NCBI RefSeq assembly: GCF_020149765.1
Contig: NZ_CP083809.1
Location: 2,542,001 to 2,606,000, forward strand
Reading direction: 5' to 3'
DNA from: Pantoea agglomerans
Lineage (GTDB): Bacteria; Pseudomonadota; Gammaproteobacteria; Enterobacterales; Enterobacteriaceae
Length of the DNA stretch: 64,000 nucleotides
Shown: one piece after another, positions 55,199-64,000 of the stretch
Layout: each line of letters opens with the position of its first letter
How positions within the stretch are numbered: the first letter of the stretch is position 1
Notes under the pieces: generated by a model
Told to the model about the DNA's origin: nothing
The model's input: only the letters and a program-made list of their open reading frames with translations
The model's database searches: none
Program-made: the position numbers and the translations under genes

Positions 55199-57115
55199 TT
55201 AGGCGCCGTTTTTCAGCGCTTCCAGCTCTTCCCAGCGCGCAAACGCTGTTTCCAGCTCCTGCTCGGCCTGCGCCAGCGCATCCAGCACCGGCTGAGTCTG
55301 ATCGTGCGGCTGGCTGAAGAAGTCAGGATGGCTCATTTTCGCCTGCAGCTCGCCGATGCGCGCCTCCAGCGTCTCCAGCTTCTGCGGCAGCTGTTCCAGC
55401 TCGCGCGTCAGGTTATAGCTTAGCTTGTTGCCGCCGCGTTTCGCGCCATCATTTTTCTCCGCTGCGGGTTTCGCTGCGGCAACGGGCTTCGACGCCTGAG
55501 CACTTTTCTGCTGTTTGTAGGCCGCGCGCTGCTGCTGCGCGTCGTGATAGCCGCCGACAAAGCTGCCGATTTCGCCGTTGCCTTCAAAGATCCAGCATTC
55601 GGTCACGGTGTTATCGACGAACTGACGGTCGTGGCTCACCAGCAGCACGGTGCCCTGATAGCCGTCGATCAGCTCTTCCAGCAGCTCCAGCGTTTCGACG
55701 TCGAGGTCGTTGGTGGGTTCATCGAGGATCATCAGGTTGCTGGGGCGCAGAAAGAGGCGCGCCAGCAGCAGGCGGTTGCGCTCGCCGCCGGAGAGCGCGC
55801 GCACCGGCGTCATGGCGCGTTTCGGATGGAACAGGAAGTCCTGCAGGTAGCCGAGCACATGACGCGGCTTGCCGTTGACCATGACCTCTTGCTTGCCTTC
55901 CGCCAGGTTATCCATCACGGTGCGATCGGGATCGAGCTCGGCGCGGTGCTGGTCGAAGTAGGCAACTTCCAGCTTGGTTCCGCTGTGTACGCGGCCGCTG
56001 TCCGCCTTCAGCTGCTGCAGCATCAGGCGCAGCAGCGTGGTTTTGCCGCAGCCGTTCGGGCCAATAAGGGCGATCTTGTCGCCGCGCTGCACCTGGGCGG
56101 AGAAGTCATGTACCAGCGTTTTGCCGCCCACGCCATAGTTGACGTGCTCCAGCTCGAAAACAATCTTGCCGGAACGTGAGGCTTCGCCGACCTGCATATT
56201 GGCTTTGCCCATCACCTCACGGCGCTCGGAGCGCTCGCGACGCAGCGCTTTTAGCGCCCGCACGCGGCCTTCATTACGGGTACGACGCGCCTTGATGCCC
56301 TGGCGGATCCAGACCTCTTCCTGCGCCAGCTTGCGGTCAAATTCGGCGTTCTGCATCTCTTCAACGCGCAGCGCCTCCTCTTTCCCTTCCAGGTAGAGAT
56401 CGTAATTTCCCGGCCAGGAGACCAGCTTGCCGCGATCGAGATCGACGATGCGCGTCGCCATATTGCGGATAAACGAACGGTCATGGGAAATAAAGACGAT
56501 GCTGCCGCTGAAGGTCTTCAGGAAGGTTTCCAGCCAGTCGATGGTTTCGATATCGAGGTGGTTGGTCGGCTCGTCCAGCAGCAGCACGCGCGGGTTGCTC
56601 ACCAGCGCACGGCCCAGCGCCGCTTTACGCAGCCAGCCGCCCGACAGCGACGACAGCTCGGTATCGGGCTGCAGGCCGATCTGCTGCAGCACGTCGTTGA
56701 TGCGGCTCTCCAGCTGCCACAGATTGTGGTGGTCGAGGATGCTCTGCAGGCGGCCCATCTCGTTGAGGTTCTTCTCGCTGGGATCGAGCATCACCGCATG
56801 GGAAATCGCGTGGTAGGCCTTGAGGTGTTCGGCCTGCTCTTCCACCCCTTCAGCGACAAAGTCATAGACCGAACCGGTAATATTGCGCGGCGGATCCTGC
56901 TGCAGACGCGCCACCACCAGGTCTTGCTCAAAAATAATGCGGCCATCATCCAGCGGCTGTTCGCCGTTGATGATCTTCATCAGGGTCGATTTGCCCGCGC
57001 CATTGCGGCCGACCAGACAGACGCGCTCGTTCTCTTCGATATGCAGCTCGGTGTTGTCGAGCAGCGGCGCGTCGCTGAAAGAGAGGTAAGCGCCATGAAT
57101 ACTGATTAATGACAT
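55199..57115 (-). CDS. uup: ABC-F ATPase Uup
   Basis: 638 aa. Two ABC domains without membrane part: Walker A GRNGAGKST (about 37-45) and GPNGCGKTT (about 352), signatures LSGGW and LSGGERNR, and the ABC-F linker between. The C-terminal Uup coiled coil (about 560-635) binds DNA or ribosomes. It is known to influence transposon precise excision and ribosome or replication-fork functions. Six nt after rlmL. Confidence 0.97.
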   Translation of the reverse strand: MSLISIHGAYLSFSDAPLLDNTELHIEENERVCLVGRNGAGKSTLMKIINGEQPLDDGRIIFEQDLVVARLQQDPPRNITGSVYDFVAEGVEEQAEHLKAYHAISHAVMLDPSEKNLNEMGRLQSILDHHNLWQLESRINDVLQQIGLQPDTELSSLSGGWLRKAALGRALVSNPRVLLLDEPTNHLDIETIDWLETFLKTFSGSIVFISHDRSFIRNMATRIVDLDRGKLVSWPGNYDLYLEGKEEALRVEEMQNAEFDRKLAQEEVWIRQGIKARRTRNEGRVRALKALRRERSERREVMGKANMQVGEASRSGKIVFELEHVNYGVGGKTLVHDFSAQVQRGDKIALIGPNGCGKTTLLRLMLQQLKADSGRVHSGTKLEVAYFDQHRAELDPDRTVMDNLAEGKQEVMVNGKPRHVLGYLQDFLFHPKRAMTPVRALSGGERNRLLLARLFLRPSNLMILDEPTNDLDVETLELLEELIDGYQGTVLLVSHDRQFVDNTVTECWIFEGNGEIGSFVGGYHDAQQQRAAYKQQKSAQASKPVAAAKPAAEKNDGAKRGGNKLSYNLTRELEQLPQKLETLEARIGELQAKMSHPDFFSQPHDQTQPVLDALAQAEQELETAFARWEELEALKNGA

Positions 57116-57121
57116 CTGAAC

Positions 57122-59236
57122 TTATTCCTTACCGGCGTGAGTAATCAGCCAGCAGTTGTGAATTTGACGGTTGCGGGCAAAATCCTGCGACAGGGTTTTC
57201 TGGGTAATGTCCTGCGCCTTCAGGCCCAGCGACGCCAGCCCGTCGAGATCCATTTTAAAGCCGCGTTTATTGTTGGAGAACATGACGGTGCCGCCCGGGC
57301 GCAGCAGGCGTTTCAGGTTGCGCATCAGCATAATATGATCGCGCTGCACGTCGAAATCCTCTTCCATACGTTTGGAGTTAGAGAAGGTCGGCGGATCGAT
57401 AAAGATCAGGTCGAAGGTCTCATCGCTTTCGCGCAGCCAGCTCAGGCAGTCGGCCTGCATCAGGCGATGCTGACGCCCGGTCAGCCCGTTCAGGCGCAGG
57501 TTGCGCTCCGCCCACTCCAGATAGGTGCGCGACATATCGACCGTGGTGGTGCTGCGCGCGCCGCCCAGCCCGGCGTGCACGCTGGCGCTGCCGGTATAGG
57601 AGAAGAGGTTGAGAAAATCTTTATCCTTGCTCATTTTACCGAGCATATGGCGCGCGATGCGGTGATCGAGGAACAGGCCGGTATCGAGATAGTCCGTCAG
57701 GTTGACCAGCAGGCGCGCGTTATACTCCTGCACCTCGAAGAAATCGCCCTTCTCGCCGAGCTTCTGATACTGATTTTTGCCTTTCTGGCGCTCGCGCGTT
57801 TTCAGCACCAGCCGGTTGGCGGGCAGTTCCAGCACGCTAAGCGTCGCACCGATAACGTCGAACAGGCGCTGGCGCGCTTTCGCGGCGTCGATGGTTTTCG
57901 GCGGCGCATACTCCTGCACCACCACCCACTCGCCGTAGCGATCCACCGCTACGTTATATTCCGGCAGGTCGGCGTCATAGAGGCGATAGCATTCAATGCC
58001 CTCCTGACGGGCCCATTTTTCCAGCTTCTTCAGGTTTTTGCGCAGGCGGTTAGCGTAATCTTCCGCAATCTGCGCGCCGCCTTCGCTGCTGTTTGCCGCC
58101 AGCTGATAGTTTTTCTGTACGCACTCGATCGGGCCGTTTTTCGCCTTGAACTGGCGCTCAGCGCGCAGCTGCAGGCAGCTCAACAGCTCAGGGGAGCCGC
58201 TGAACAGCGACAGCGTCCAGCCGCCAAAGTGCTGTTTCATAATGCGGCCGAGCTGGCTGTGCAGGGCAATAAGCGCCGGCTCGCTCTCCAGACGCTCGCC
58301 GTAAGGCGGGTTGCTTAACACGGTGCCGTGCTGCTCGCCCGGCAGCGGGTTTTTCAGCTGCAGCACATCCTGACGCGCGAAGGTAAAGAGATCGGCGACG
58401 CCGGCGCGGCGCGCGTTAGCCTGCGCCCATTCCAGCACGCGGCCGTCGCTGTCGTAGCCGAAGAAACGCGCCTGCGCGGCGGCGGTGCCGGCGCGCGCGC
58501 GCTGCTGCGCCTCGCTTTTCACTTCGCGCCACAGCGCATCGTTATGCTGACGCCAGTGGGTAAAGCCCCAGCGGCTGCGCAGCAGGCCTGGCGCGCGGTC
58601 GCAGGCGATCAGCGCTGCCTCAATCAGAAGCGTGCCGGAGCCGCACATGGGATCGAGCAGCGGCGTGGTCGGCTGCCAGCCGGAGCGCAGCACGATGGCC
58701 GCCGCCAGGTTCTCCTTAAGCGGCGCCTGGCCGGTCTGCTGGCGATAGCCGCGCTGATGCAGCGCGTCGCCGCTCAGATCGAGCGCGATGCTGGCGCGAT
58801 CTTTATTCAGCCAGACGTTAATGCGGATATCGGGCTGCTCGCGATCCACGTTGGGACGCGGCAGCTTCTGACGGGTAAAGGAGTCGACAATGGCGTCCTT
58901 GACCTTTAATGCGCCAAACTGGCTGTTGCGAATCGACTCGTTGGTGCCGCTGAAGTGCACCACAAAGGTATGCTGGCTGCCGAACAGTTCGGTCCAGTCG
59001 ATACTTTGTACGCCGACGTAGAGATCGAGATCGCTGTAGACGCCGAACTCGCCGAGCGGCAGCAGAATGCGGGATGCCAGCCGGCTCCACAGCAGACTCT
59101 GATACATCGTACGGTCATCGGCTTCAAAGTGAACGCCTCCCTGTACCACCTGCAGATCCTGCGCGCCCAGCGCGTCCAGCTCACTTTTTAACAGCTCTTC
59201 GAGCCCACGCGCCGTACTGGCAAAGAGAGAATTCAT
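57122..59236 (-). CDS. rlmL: 23S rRNA bifunctional methyltransferase RlmKL
   Basis: 704 aa from ATG 59236 ([20 protein letters not shown]). THUMP domain (about 45-155), N-terminal RlmL methyltransferase with [11 protein letters not shown] (m2G2445), and C-terminal RlmK methyltransferase with [15 protein letters not shown] (m7G2069). The SAM motif [20 protein letters not shown] is intact. First gene of the rlmL-uup-pqiABC run. Confidence 0.97.
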   Translation of the reverse strand: MNSLFASTARGLEELLKSELDALGAQDLQVVQGGVHFEADDRTMYQSLLWSRLASRILLPLGEFGVYSDLDLYVGVQSIDWTELFGSQHTFVVHFSGTNESIRNSQFGALKVKDAIVDSFTRQKLPRPNVDREQPDIRINVWLNKDRASIALDLSGDALHQRGYRQQTGQAPLKENLAAAIVLRSGWQPTTPLLDPMCGSGTLLIEAALIACDRAPGLLRSRWGFTHWRQHNDALWREVKSEAQQRARAGTAAAQARFFGYDSDGRVLEWAQANARRAGVADLFTFARQDVLQLKNPLPGEQHGTVLSNPPYGERLESEPALIALHSQLGRIMKQHFGGWTLSLFSGSPELLSCLQLRAERQFKAKNGPIECVQKNYQLAANSSEGGAQIAEDYANRLRKNLKKLEKWARQEGIECYRLYDADLPEYNVAVDRYGEWVVVQEYAPPKTIDAAKARQRLFDVIGATLSVLELPANRLVLKTRERQKGKNQYQKLGEKGDFFEVQEYNARLLVNLTDYLDTGLFLDHRIARHMLGKMSKDKDFLNLFSYTGSASVHAGLGGARSTTTVDMSRTYLEWAERNLRLNGLTGRQHRLMQADCLSWLRESDETFDLIFIDPPTFSNSKRMEEDFDVQRDHIMLMRNLKRLLRPGGTVMFSNNKRGFKMDLDGLASLGLKAQDITQKTLSQDFARNRQIHNCWLITHAGKE

Positions 59237-59412
59237 ATCGTCACTATTACTCTTGAGAAAATTGCTGCGCATTATACCCTAAATAAGCGGCATTGTTGGA
59301 AGGCTACGCGCGCGGCTCTGGCCCGGCCGCTAACGAGGCTATAGCGTCCCGACGCCATGTATCATAAAGTTAGCTTCTTTTGCCGCCCACGCCCGCTTAT
59401 CTGGAGATCGCC

Positions 59413-60522
59413 ATGCTCACGCTGTCCCGTCTGTTTATTCATCCGGTCAAATCAATGCGGGGTTTACAACTTTCCCACGCGCAGGCGCTGGAGAGCGGGC
59501 TGGCGTTCGACCGCATTTTTATGGTGACAGAGCTGGACGGCACCTTTATTACCGCACGCCAGTATCCCGAGATGGTGCGCTTTACCCCGGCGCTGCTGGC
59601 TGATGGCCTCTCTCTTCAGGCGCCCGACGGCAGTCAGGCAATGATCCGCTTCAGCGATTTCGCCGCGCAGGAGGCGCCAACGGAAGTATGGGGCAACCAG
59701 TTTACCGCACGCATCGCGCCTGACGCCATTAACGCCTGGCTCAGCGCCTTTTTTCCTCGCCCGGTGCAGCTGCGCTGGGTTGGACCGCAGCCGTCGCGCC
59801 GGGTAAAACGCTTTGAGGACGTGCCGCTCGGCTTCGCCGACGGCTTTCCCTTTTTACTGATCAACCAGGCCTCGCTGCAGGATTTACAGCAGCGCTGCCC
59901 GGCCAGCGTGCGCGCCGAACAATTTCGCGCCAACCTGATTGTCAGCGGCGCGCCAGCCTGGGATGAAGACAGCTGGGCAACGATGCAGATCGGCGGCGTG
60001 ATCTTCGACGTGCCCAAACCCTGCAGCCGCTGCGTCTTTACCACCGTCGGCACCGAAAGCGGCCGCAAACATCCAGAGGGCGAGCCGTTAAAAACCCTGC
60101 AGGGCTTCCGCAGCACGCAGGACGGCAGCGGCGATATCGACTTTGGTCTGAATTTGATTGCGCGCGGCAGCGGCATCGTGCGCGTCGGGGACGAGGTGCA
60201 GGTGCTGGCGCGCCATACGCCGCGCGCCTACGGGCCTGGCGCGGTGGTAGAAACCCTTAAGCCGCAGCAGCAATCGGCGGCGACGGTGTCGGTCACCTGG
60301 CAGGGGGAACGGTTTCAGGGCGATAACCAGCAGGTGCTGCTGGAGCAGCTGGAGCAGCAGGGCTTTAAAATCCCCTACTCCTGCCGAGCGGGCCTGTGCG
60401 GCAGCTGTAAAGTGACGCTGGTGTCAGGAGAGGTAAAAGCGCTGAAGAAAAGCGCCATTCGCGACGACGGCACCATTCTGAGCTGCAGCTGTATTCCAGC
60501 CGGTGATATTGAACTGGCGTAA
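59413..60522 (+). CDS. ycbX: MOSC and ferredoxin-domain protein YcbX
   Basis: 369 aa from ATG 59413 ([20 protein letters not shown]), after CTGGAG. N-terminal beta-barrel and MOSC domain with the molybdenum-cofactor Cys in [15 protein letters not shown], then a plant-type 2Fe-2S ferredoxin domain ([13 protein letters not shown] and a later Cys). It reduces N-hydroxylated bases such as 6-hydroxylaminopurine using the molybdenum cofactor. Convergent to zapC with 3 nt between. Confidence 0.96.
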   Translation: MLTLSRLFIHPVKSMRGLQLSHAQALESGLAFDRIFMVTELDGTFITARQYPEMVRFTPALLADGLSLQAPDGSQAMIRFSDFAAQEAPTEVWGNQFTARIAPDAINAWLSAFFPRPVQLRWVGPQPSRRVKRFEDVPLGFADGFPFLLINQASLQDLQQRCPASVRAEQFRANLIVSGAPAWDEDSWATMQIGGVIFDVPKPCSRCVFTTVGTESGRKHPEGEPLKTLQGFRSTQDGSGDIDFGLNLIARGSGIVRVGDEVQVLARHTPRAYGPGAVVETLKPQQQSAATVSVTWQGERFQGDNQQVLLEQLEQQGFKIPYSCRAGLCGSCKVTLVSGEVKALKKSAIRDDGTILSCSCIPAGDIELA

Positions 60523-60525
60523 GGA

Positions 60526-61068
60526 TTAGACCGCGTAAGCGAAGCGCGGCGCGCTCTCCGCATGGTGCGGCAGCAGGCGATCGTTCATGATTTTAATGGC
60601 GTCGCCCAGCACCATCTGCTTGCCCGCCAGGGTAAGCCCAGGCTGCGCCAGTAAACAGAGGGTGGCGTTGCCGCCGCTTTCTATTGCCAGCAGCCGCGCC
60701 TGTTCGCCGTTTTCCGCCAGCGTGACCTCTACCATATCTCCCGCCTCAGGCTGCAGCACGCAGGTCCAGGCGGTGAAATGCCAGCTTTTCGGCATCAGCG
60801 GCTTCAGGAAACGGCTCGCCACCAGCGCGTTAAGCGTCAGCTCGGCGCGCTGATTAGCGCTAAGCGAACTCTGCCGGCAGCGTTCTTCAAAGGTGTAGTA
60901 GAGGGCGGCGTCGTCAACGCTAAATCCAGTCTGGCGGAAGGCGTCGGGGGTCAGCATTTTACGGGGAAAGCGAGAGCGGAACAGCATACCGTCAGCCAGG
61001 TCCAGCATCATCCGGTCATGGTCGGCATCAAAATACCAGCGCCAGTTATCGTCAGGTTTCATCTTCAT
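60526..61068 (-). CDS. zapC: Cell-division protein ZapC
   Basis: 180 aa, start ATG 61068 ([20 protein letters not shown]) after GAGG; this matches the E. coli length. It binds FtsZ and bundles its protofilaments at the Z ring. The core segment [14 protein letters not shown] near the C-terminus is diagnostic. Confidence 0.95.
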   Translation of the reverse strand: MKMKPDDNWRWYFDADHDRMMLDLADGMLFRSRFPRKMLTPDAFRQTGFSVDDAALYYTFEERCRQSSLSANQRAELTLNALVASRFLKPLMPKSWHFTAWTCVLQPEAGDMVEVTLAENGEQARLLAIESGGNATLCLLAQPGLTLAGKQMVLGDAIKIMNDRLLPHHAESAPRFAYAV

Positions 61069-61221
61069 AATTTGCCTCGTCATTAACCGCCGCGTTTCTC
61101 TGCACAGACTCAGCGAAGCCCTGTTTATGGGGAAAAAGCTGAAAATAGGTACAACAGGGAAAAAATATAAACGAGCCGAAGTCAGAAATAAACCCCCCGG
61201 CGTCGTTTTATTAGAATTGTC

Positions 61222-62232
61222 TTAGAGATGGGTCACGATATCTTTTATTAATCCTGGCCCCTTATAAATAAAGCCGGAGTAAATCTGTACCAGCGTCGCG
61301 CCTGCGGCCATTTTTTCTCGCGCCGCGGTTAATGAATCAATGCCGCCGACGCCGATAATCGGCAGCGCGCCATCCAGCTCCTGCGCCAGCCGCTTGATGA
61401 CCGCCGTGCTGCGCGACTGCACCGGACGACCGCTCAGGCCGCCTGACTCCGTGCTGTATCGCAGGCCGCTGACCAGCGAGCGATCCAGCGTGGTATTGGT
61501 GGCGATCACGCCATCGATATTATGGCGCACCAGGCTATCGGCAATTTGTATTAATTCTTCTTCAGAAAGATCGGGCGCAATTTTTACCGCGACCGGCACA
61601 TATTTCAAATGCTGCTGCTCCAGCGCTTTCTGTTTCGCTTTAATGGACGCCAGCAGATCGTCGAGCGCTTCGCCATATTGCAGCGTGCGCAATCCTGGCG
61701 TATTAGGCGAGGAGATATTTATCGCGATATAGCCCGCATGGGCATACACCTTCTCCATACAGATCAGGTAATCCTCTTTGCCCTTTTCCACCGGCGTGTC
61801 TTTATTTTTGCCGATATTAATACCGAGGATCCCCTTGAAGCGCGCTTTTTTGACGTTCTCCACCAGGTGATCGACGCCGAGATTATTAAATCCCATGCGG
61901 TTGATAATGCCTTCAGCCTCTACCAGCCGGAACATACGCGGCTTGTCGTTGCCCGCCTGAGCGCGCGGCGTCACGGTGCCGACCTCGACGAAGCCGAACC
62001 CCATCGCGCCGAAGGCGTCGATGCACTCCGCGTTTTTATCCAGTCCGGCCGCCAGCCCCAGCGCATTGTCAAAGCGTAAGCCCATGCAGGTCACCGGACG
62101 GGAAGGAAGACGCTGACGGATCAGGGCCTCCAGCGGGGTGCCGCTGATGAAACGCAGTTGCTGAAAAGTGAGTTCGTGAGCGCGCTCGGGATCGAGCTTA
62201 AACAGCGCAGGTCGGACGATAGGATAAAGCAT
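61222..62232 (-). CDS. pyrD: Dihydroorotate dehydrogenase (quinone), class 2
   Basis: 336 aa, E. coli length. FMN enzyme on the inner face of the membrane giving orotate and passing electrons to quinone. N-terminal amphipathic helix [23 protein letters not shown] and catalytic segments [24 protein letters not shown] (catalytic Ser) and IGVGGIDSL. Its 120-nt upstream region holds an 8-bp hairpin. Confidence 0.98.
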   Translation of the reverse strand: MLYPIVRPALFKLDPERAHELTFQQLRFISGTPLEALIRQRLPSRPVTCMGLRFDNALGLAAGLDKNAECIDAFGAMGFGFVEVGTVTPRAQAGNDKPRMFRLVEAEGIINRMGFNNLGVDHLVENVKKARFKGILGINIGKNKDTPVEKGKEDYLICMEKVYAHAGYIAINISSPNTPGLRTLQYGEALDDLLASIKAKQKALEQQHLKYVPVAVKIAPDLSEEELIQIADSLVRHNIDGVIATNTTLDRSLVSGLRYSTESGGLSGRPVQSRSTAVIKRLAQELDGALPIIGVGGIDSLTAAREKMAAGATLVQIYSGFIYKGPGLIKDIVTHL

Positions 62233-62276
62233 GCACTCTCCTGGAGGTCGGAAGCGATGAGTTGTCGGGGTGCACG

Positions 62277-62313
62277 GGAAAAGGTGCGCCAGAATGGTAA
62301 AGGCCTCTGGCGC
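62277..62313 (-). terminator. Possible terminator of the polysaccharide operon ahead of pyrD
   Basis: On the minus strand, GCGCCAGA and TCTGGCGC with a 12-nt loop, followed by ACCTTTTCCC. Weak T run; it could also be a leader hairpin of pyrD. Confidence 0.4.
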
Positions 62314-62352
62314 AAAAGTAAATTACTGACGGGACAAGATTATTGATCGAGA

Positions 62353-63360
62353 TCAGCGCCTGCTGGCATAGCGCGCCAGGCGACGGCAAGCCTGCAGACC
62401 GCTGTAGATCGTCGGATAGTACCAGAGCAGTTTAAGGCGTTTGCTTTCGCCCGTGACCTTGCGCACCAGCTGATCGATAGTGGTATGCCAGGAGGCGGGC
62501 ACCGAAATATTGTTTTTGCGGATCTCGATCAGGCAGCCGTACATCACCGGCTGATAGTAGATATCCAGCAGCTTCTCTTCCGGCGGCAAACCTTGCTCGC
62601 GCAGAAAGCTTTCGCTGCTGCGCCGGGCAATGTAGTAGTTCTCTACCCAGGAGAAGGTCGCCTTGCTCTGCGACAGCGAGGTCGGCATAAAGCGCTTGTT
62701 GTAGTAGCTTTTGCGCGTAAAGCCGATCTGCCGCGCCGACATATAGAGCGCAAACATATAGGGCGCGTCCTCATGATTCTGGATCGGCAGAAACTGTATG
62801 CCGGTGCGCAGAATGAGATCGCGGGAGAGAATACTGCTCCAGAGCACGCGGTGCGCCGAGCGGTGCGGGATCATGCTGCGCAGCGTGTCGGCGCCGCCGG
62901 GCCAGACGCCGTCGACGTGGCGCTGATGAAACTGCTCATACTGACGCTCGGCGACCGGTTTGTCGGTAAACATACGCGCGCCAAAGCAGAACATCTCCAT
63001 CTCGGGATGCTGCGCCAGCGTACGGCGGAAGTCGGCAAAGAGATCCCGGGAGACAAAATCGTCGGCGTCCATAAAGTAGATAAAGTCGCCGGTGGCAATC
63101 TCCAGCCCCTTAGTGCGCGCCGCGCTGACGCCGCCGCGCTCGCCGCGCAGCAGCGTCAGCTGCGGATGACGGGCGGCCAGCGCTTCCAGCAAGGCGATGC
63201 TGTCGTCGGTGGAGCCGTCGTCGATAACAATCACCTGCTCCGGCGGAGAAGACTGGCCCAGCAGCGACTCGATCGCTTCCGGCAGCCAGGGCGCGCAGTT
63301 CCAGTTTGGCACGATAACAGAGATCGTCGCTGCGCGGCTGTCAGGGTTCCGTGTGCTCAT
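62353..63360 (-). CDS. Family 2 glycosyltransferase
   Basis: 335 aa. GT-A fold: N-terminal ISVIVPNWNCAPWLPEAIESLL, nucleotide-binding DDGSTDDS and metal-binding FMDADDF (about residue 97). It adds a sugar to a surface polysaccharide; donor and linkage unknown. The start overlaps the stop of the flippase gene (ATGA), so both belong to one operon whose other genes lie to the right. Confidence 0.88.
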   Translation of the reverse strand: MSTRNPDSRAATISVIVPNWNCAPWLPEAIESLLGQSSPPEQVIVIDDGSTDDSIALLEALAARHPQLTLLRGERGGVSAARTKGLEIATGDFIYFMDADDFVSRDLFADFRRTLAQHPEMEMFCFGARMFTDKPVAERQYEQFHQRHVDGVWPGGADTLRSMIPHRSAHRVLWSSILSRDLILRTGIQFLPIQNHEDAPYMFALYMSARQIGFTRKSYYNKRFMPTSLSQSKATFSWVENYYIARRSSESFLREQGLPPEEKLLDIYYQPVMYGCLIEIRKNNISVPASWHTTIDQLVRKVTGESKRLKLLWYYPTIYSGLQACRRLARYASRR

Positions 63361-64000
63361 TCTCGCTCCTCAATAGTAAAACGTTTGGCTCGGGCAGGCA
63401 GCAGACGCTTAATCACCAGGCTGTGCAGCAGACAGCAAACTGAAAGGTTTACCAGGCCAATCAGCCCAAGCCACAGCAGGTTAAGCCAGCGGTTCTGGTT
63501 CCACTCCACGGGCAGGAAGGTGCAAAGCCAGGCGATCAGCCCCGCCACCGCCCAGATCAGCAGCACGTCGCGCGTCAGCCAGGTAAAGTGAATGCCCGGC
63601 GCGAAGCGGCGGTGCACCAGCCAGGCCCAGCCGGCCAGATAGAAGACGTTCTGCCCCAGCCACAGCCAGCCGGTGCCCTCTGCGCCATAGTGAATCGCTG
63701 CCCAGATGTTCAGCGGAACCAGGATGACGGCGAAGCAGGAGAAGCCTTTCAGATGCAGCTTGAGGTTGCCGTTGACATACTGCAGATGGTAAAGCAGGCC
63801 GCAAATAGCCTGCACGCCGCTACCCAGCGCGTAGAGGCTGAGCACAAACGACATATCGGTCACTACCTGGGCGTTCTGCGTCCAGGCCCAGAGCAGCGGC
63901 GTGGCGAACATCGCGATAGTAATGCTGAGCGGCGCCATAAAGATCGCCACCGCCTGGGTGGTATAGCGGTAGAGCGTCAGGGATTCGGCATCCCCCTCCT
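63357..64000 (-). CDS. Polysaccharide flippase-like membrane protein, C-terminal part
   Basis: The frame is open to the right edge, so the 5' part is missing; at least 213 residues are visible, with about six hydrophobic helices. The layout (helix pairs with short loops such as LLYHLQYVNGNLKLHLKGF) fits the Wzx/MATE-like O-antigen or capsule unit flippases. It is coupled to the glycosyltransferase by a 4-nt overlap. The first in-window ATG (63950) is internal, not the start. Confidence 0.75.
   Translation of the reverse strand, partial: EGDAESLTLYRYTTQAVAIFMAPLSITIAMFATPLLWAWTQNAQVVTDMSFVLSLYALGSGVQAICGLLYHLQYVNGNLKLHLKGFSCFAVILVPLNIWAAIHYGAEGTGWLWLGQNVFYLAGWAWLVHRRFAPGIHFTWLTRDVLLIWAVAGLIAWLCTFLPVEWNQNRWLNLLWLGLIGLVNLSVCCLLHSLVIKRLLPARAKRFTIEERE

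Overview
The window is a contiguous piece of a GC-rich enterobacterial chromosome. Gene order over most of it matches Escherichia coli closely, seen in the inverse direction: rutR/rutA-G, wrbA-yccJ, agp, serT-yccA-tusE-yccX-rlmI-hspQ-yccU-yccT-mgsA-helD-yccF-yccS-sxy-sulA-ompA-matP-lonH-fabA-rmf-pqiCBA-uup-rlmL-ycbX-zapC-pyrD, plus the pgsA-uvrC-uvrY-yecF-sdiA block. A luxI-type gene beside sdiA, an incomplete rut operon and the non-E. coli accessory genes point to the Erwiniaceae (Pantoea/Mixta/Erwinia group). This is inferred from gene content and recalled protein similarity; no search was run.

Layout. 1-9.1 kb is accessory: a truncated clsC-like phospholipase D, a GH1-like hydrolase, two tiny membrane proteins, a Fur-box-preceded TonB-dependent siderophore receptor, and a four-gene MarR/MFS(DHA2)/HlyD/OMF drug-efflux operon. 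9.2-13.5 kb has an AraC regulator with a DUF2000 gene, an unusual regulatory tract full of TGTACA words that ends in a strong terminator (possible small RNA), an AriR/YmgB-like biofilm regulator, a SulP anion transporter and two small envelope proteins. 13.7-19.4 kb has three tRNAs (Leu, Cys, Gly), pgsA, uvrC, uvrY, yecF, and a luxI/sdiA quorum-sensing pair with a perfect 20-bp palindrome between them. 19.5-24.2 kb has a possible 51-aa protein, a DUF4396 membrane protein, an extensin-like protein, cycA and a YdjM-type membrane protein.

24.2-33.4 kb is the pyrimidine-nitrogen region: rutR diverging from rutABCDFG. The operon has a RutR box and a sigma-54 promoter but no rutE. It is followed by an EamA exporter, wrbA, yccJ and an aldehyde dehydrogenase. 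33.4-35.6 kb has a glucose-1-phosphatase with an extra TolA-like Ala/Lys-rich tail and two tandem tRNA-Ser(UGA) genes. 35.8-62.2 kb is the conserved core block listed above. It includes the SOS division inhibitor sulA (LexA box), ompA (long leader with conserved MicA-target region), fabA (FabR- and FadR-like sites) and the hibernation factor rmf. The right edge holds a GT2 glycosyltransferase and the end of a polysaccharide flippase.

No insertion sequence, prophage, CRISPR array or toxin-antitoxin module was seen. The least explained signals are the TGTACA/terminator tract before the ariR-like gene (10.55-10.89 kb), the sdiA-luxI pair with its palindrome, the tailed Agp, the missing rutE, and the small unannotated ORFs at 1.55-1.91 kb and 19.5 kb.
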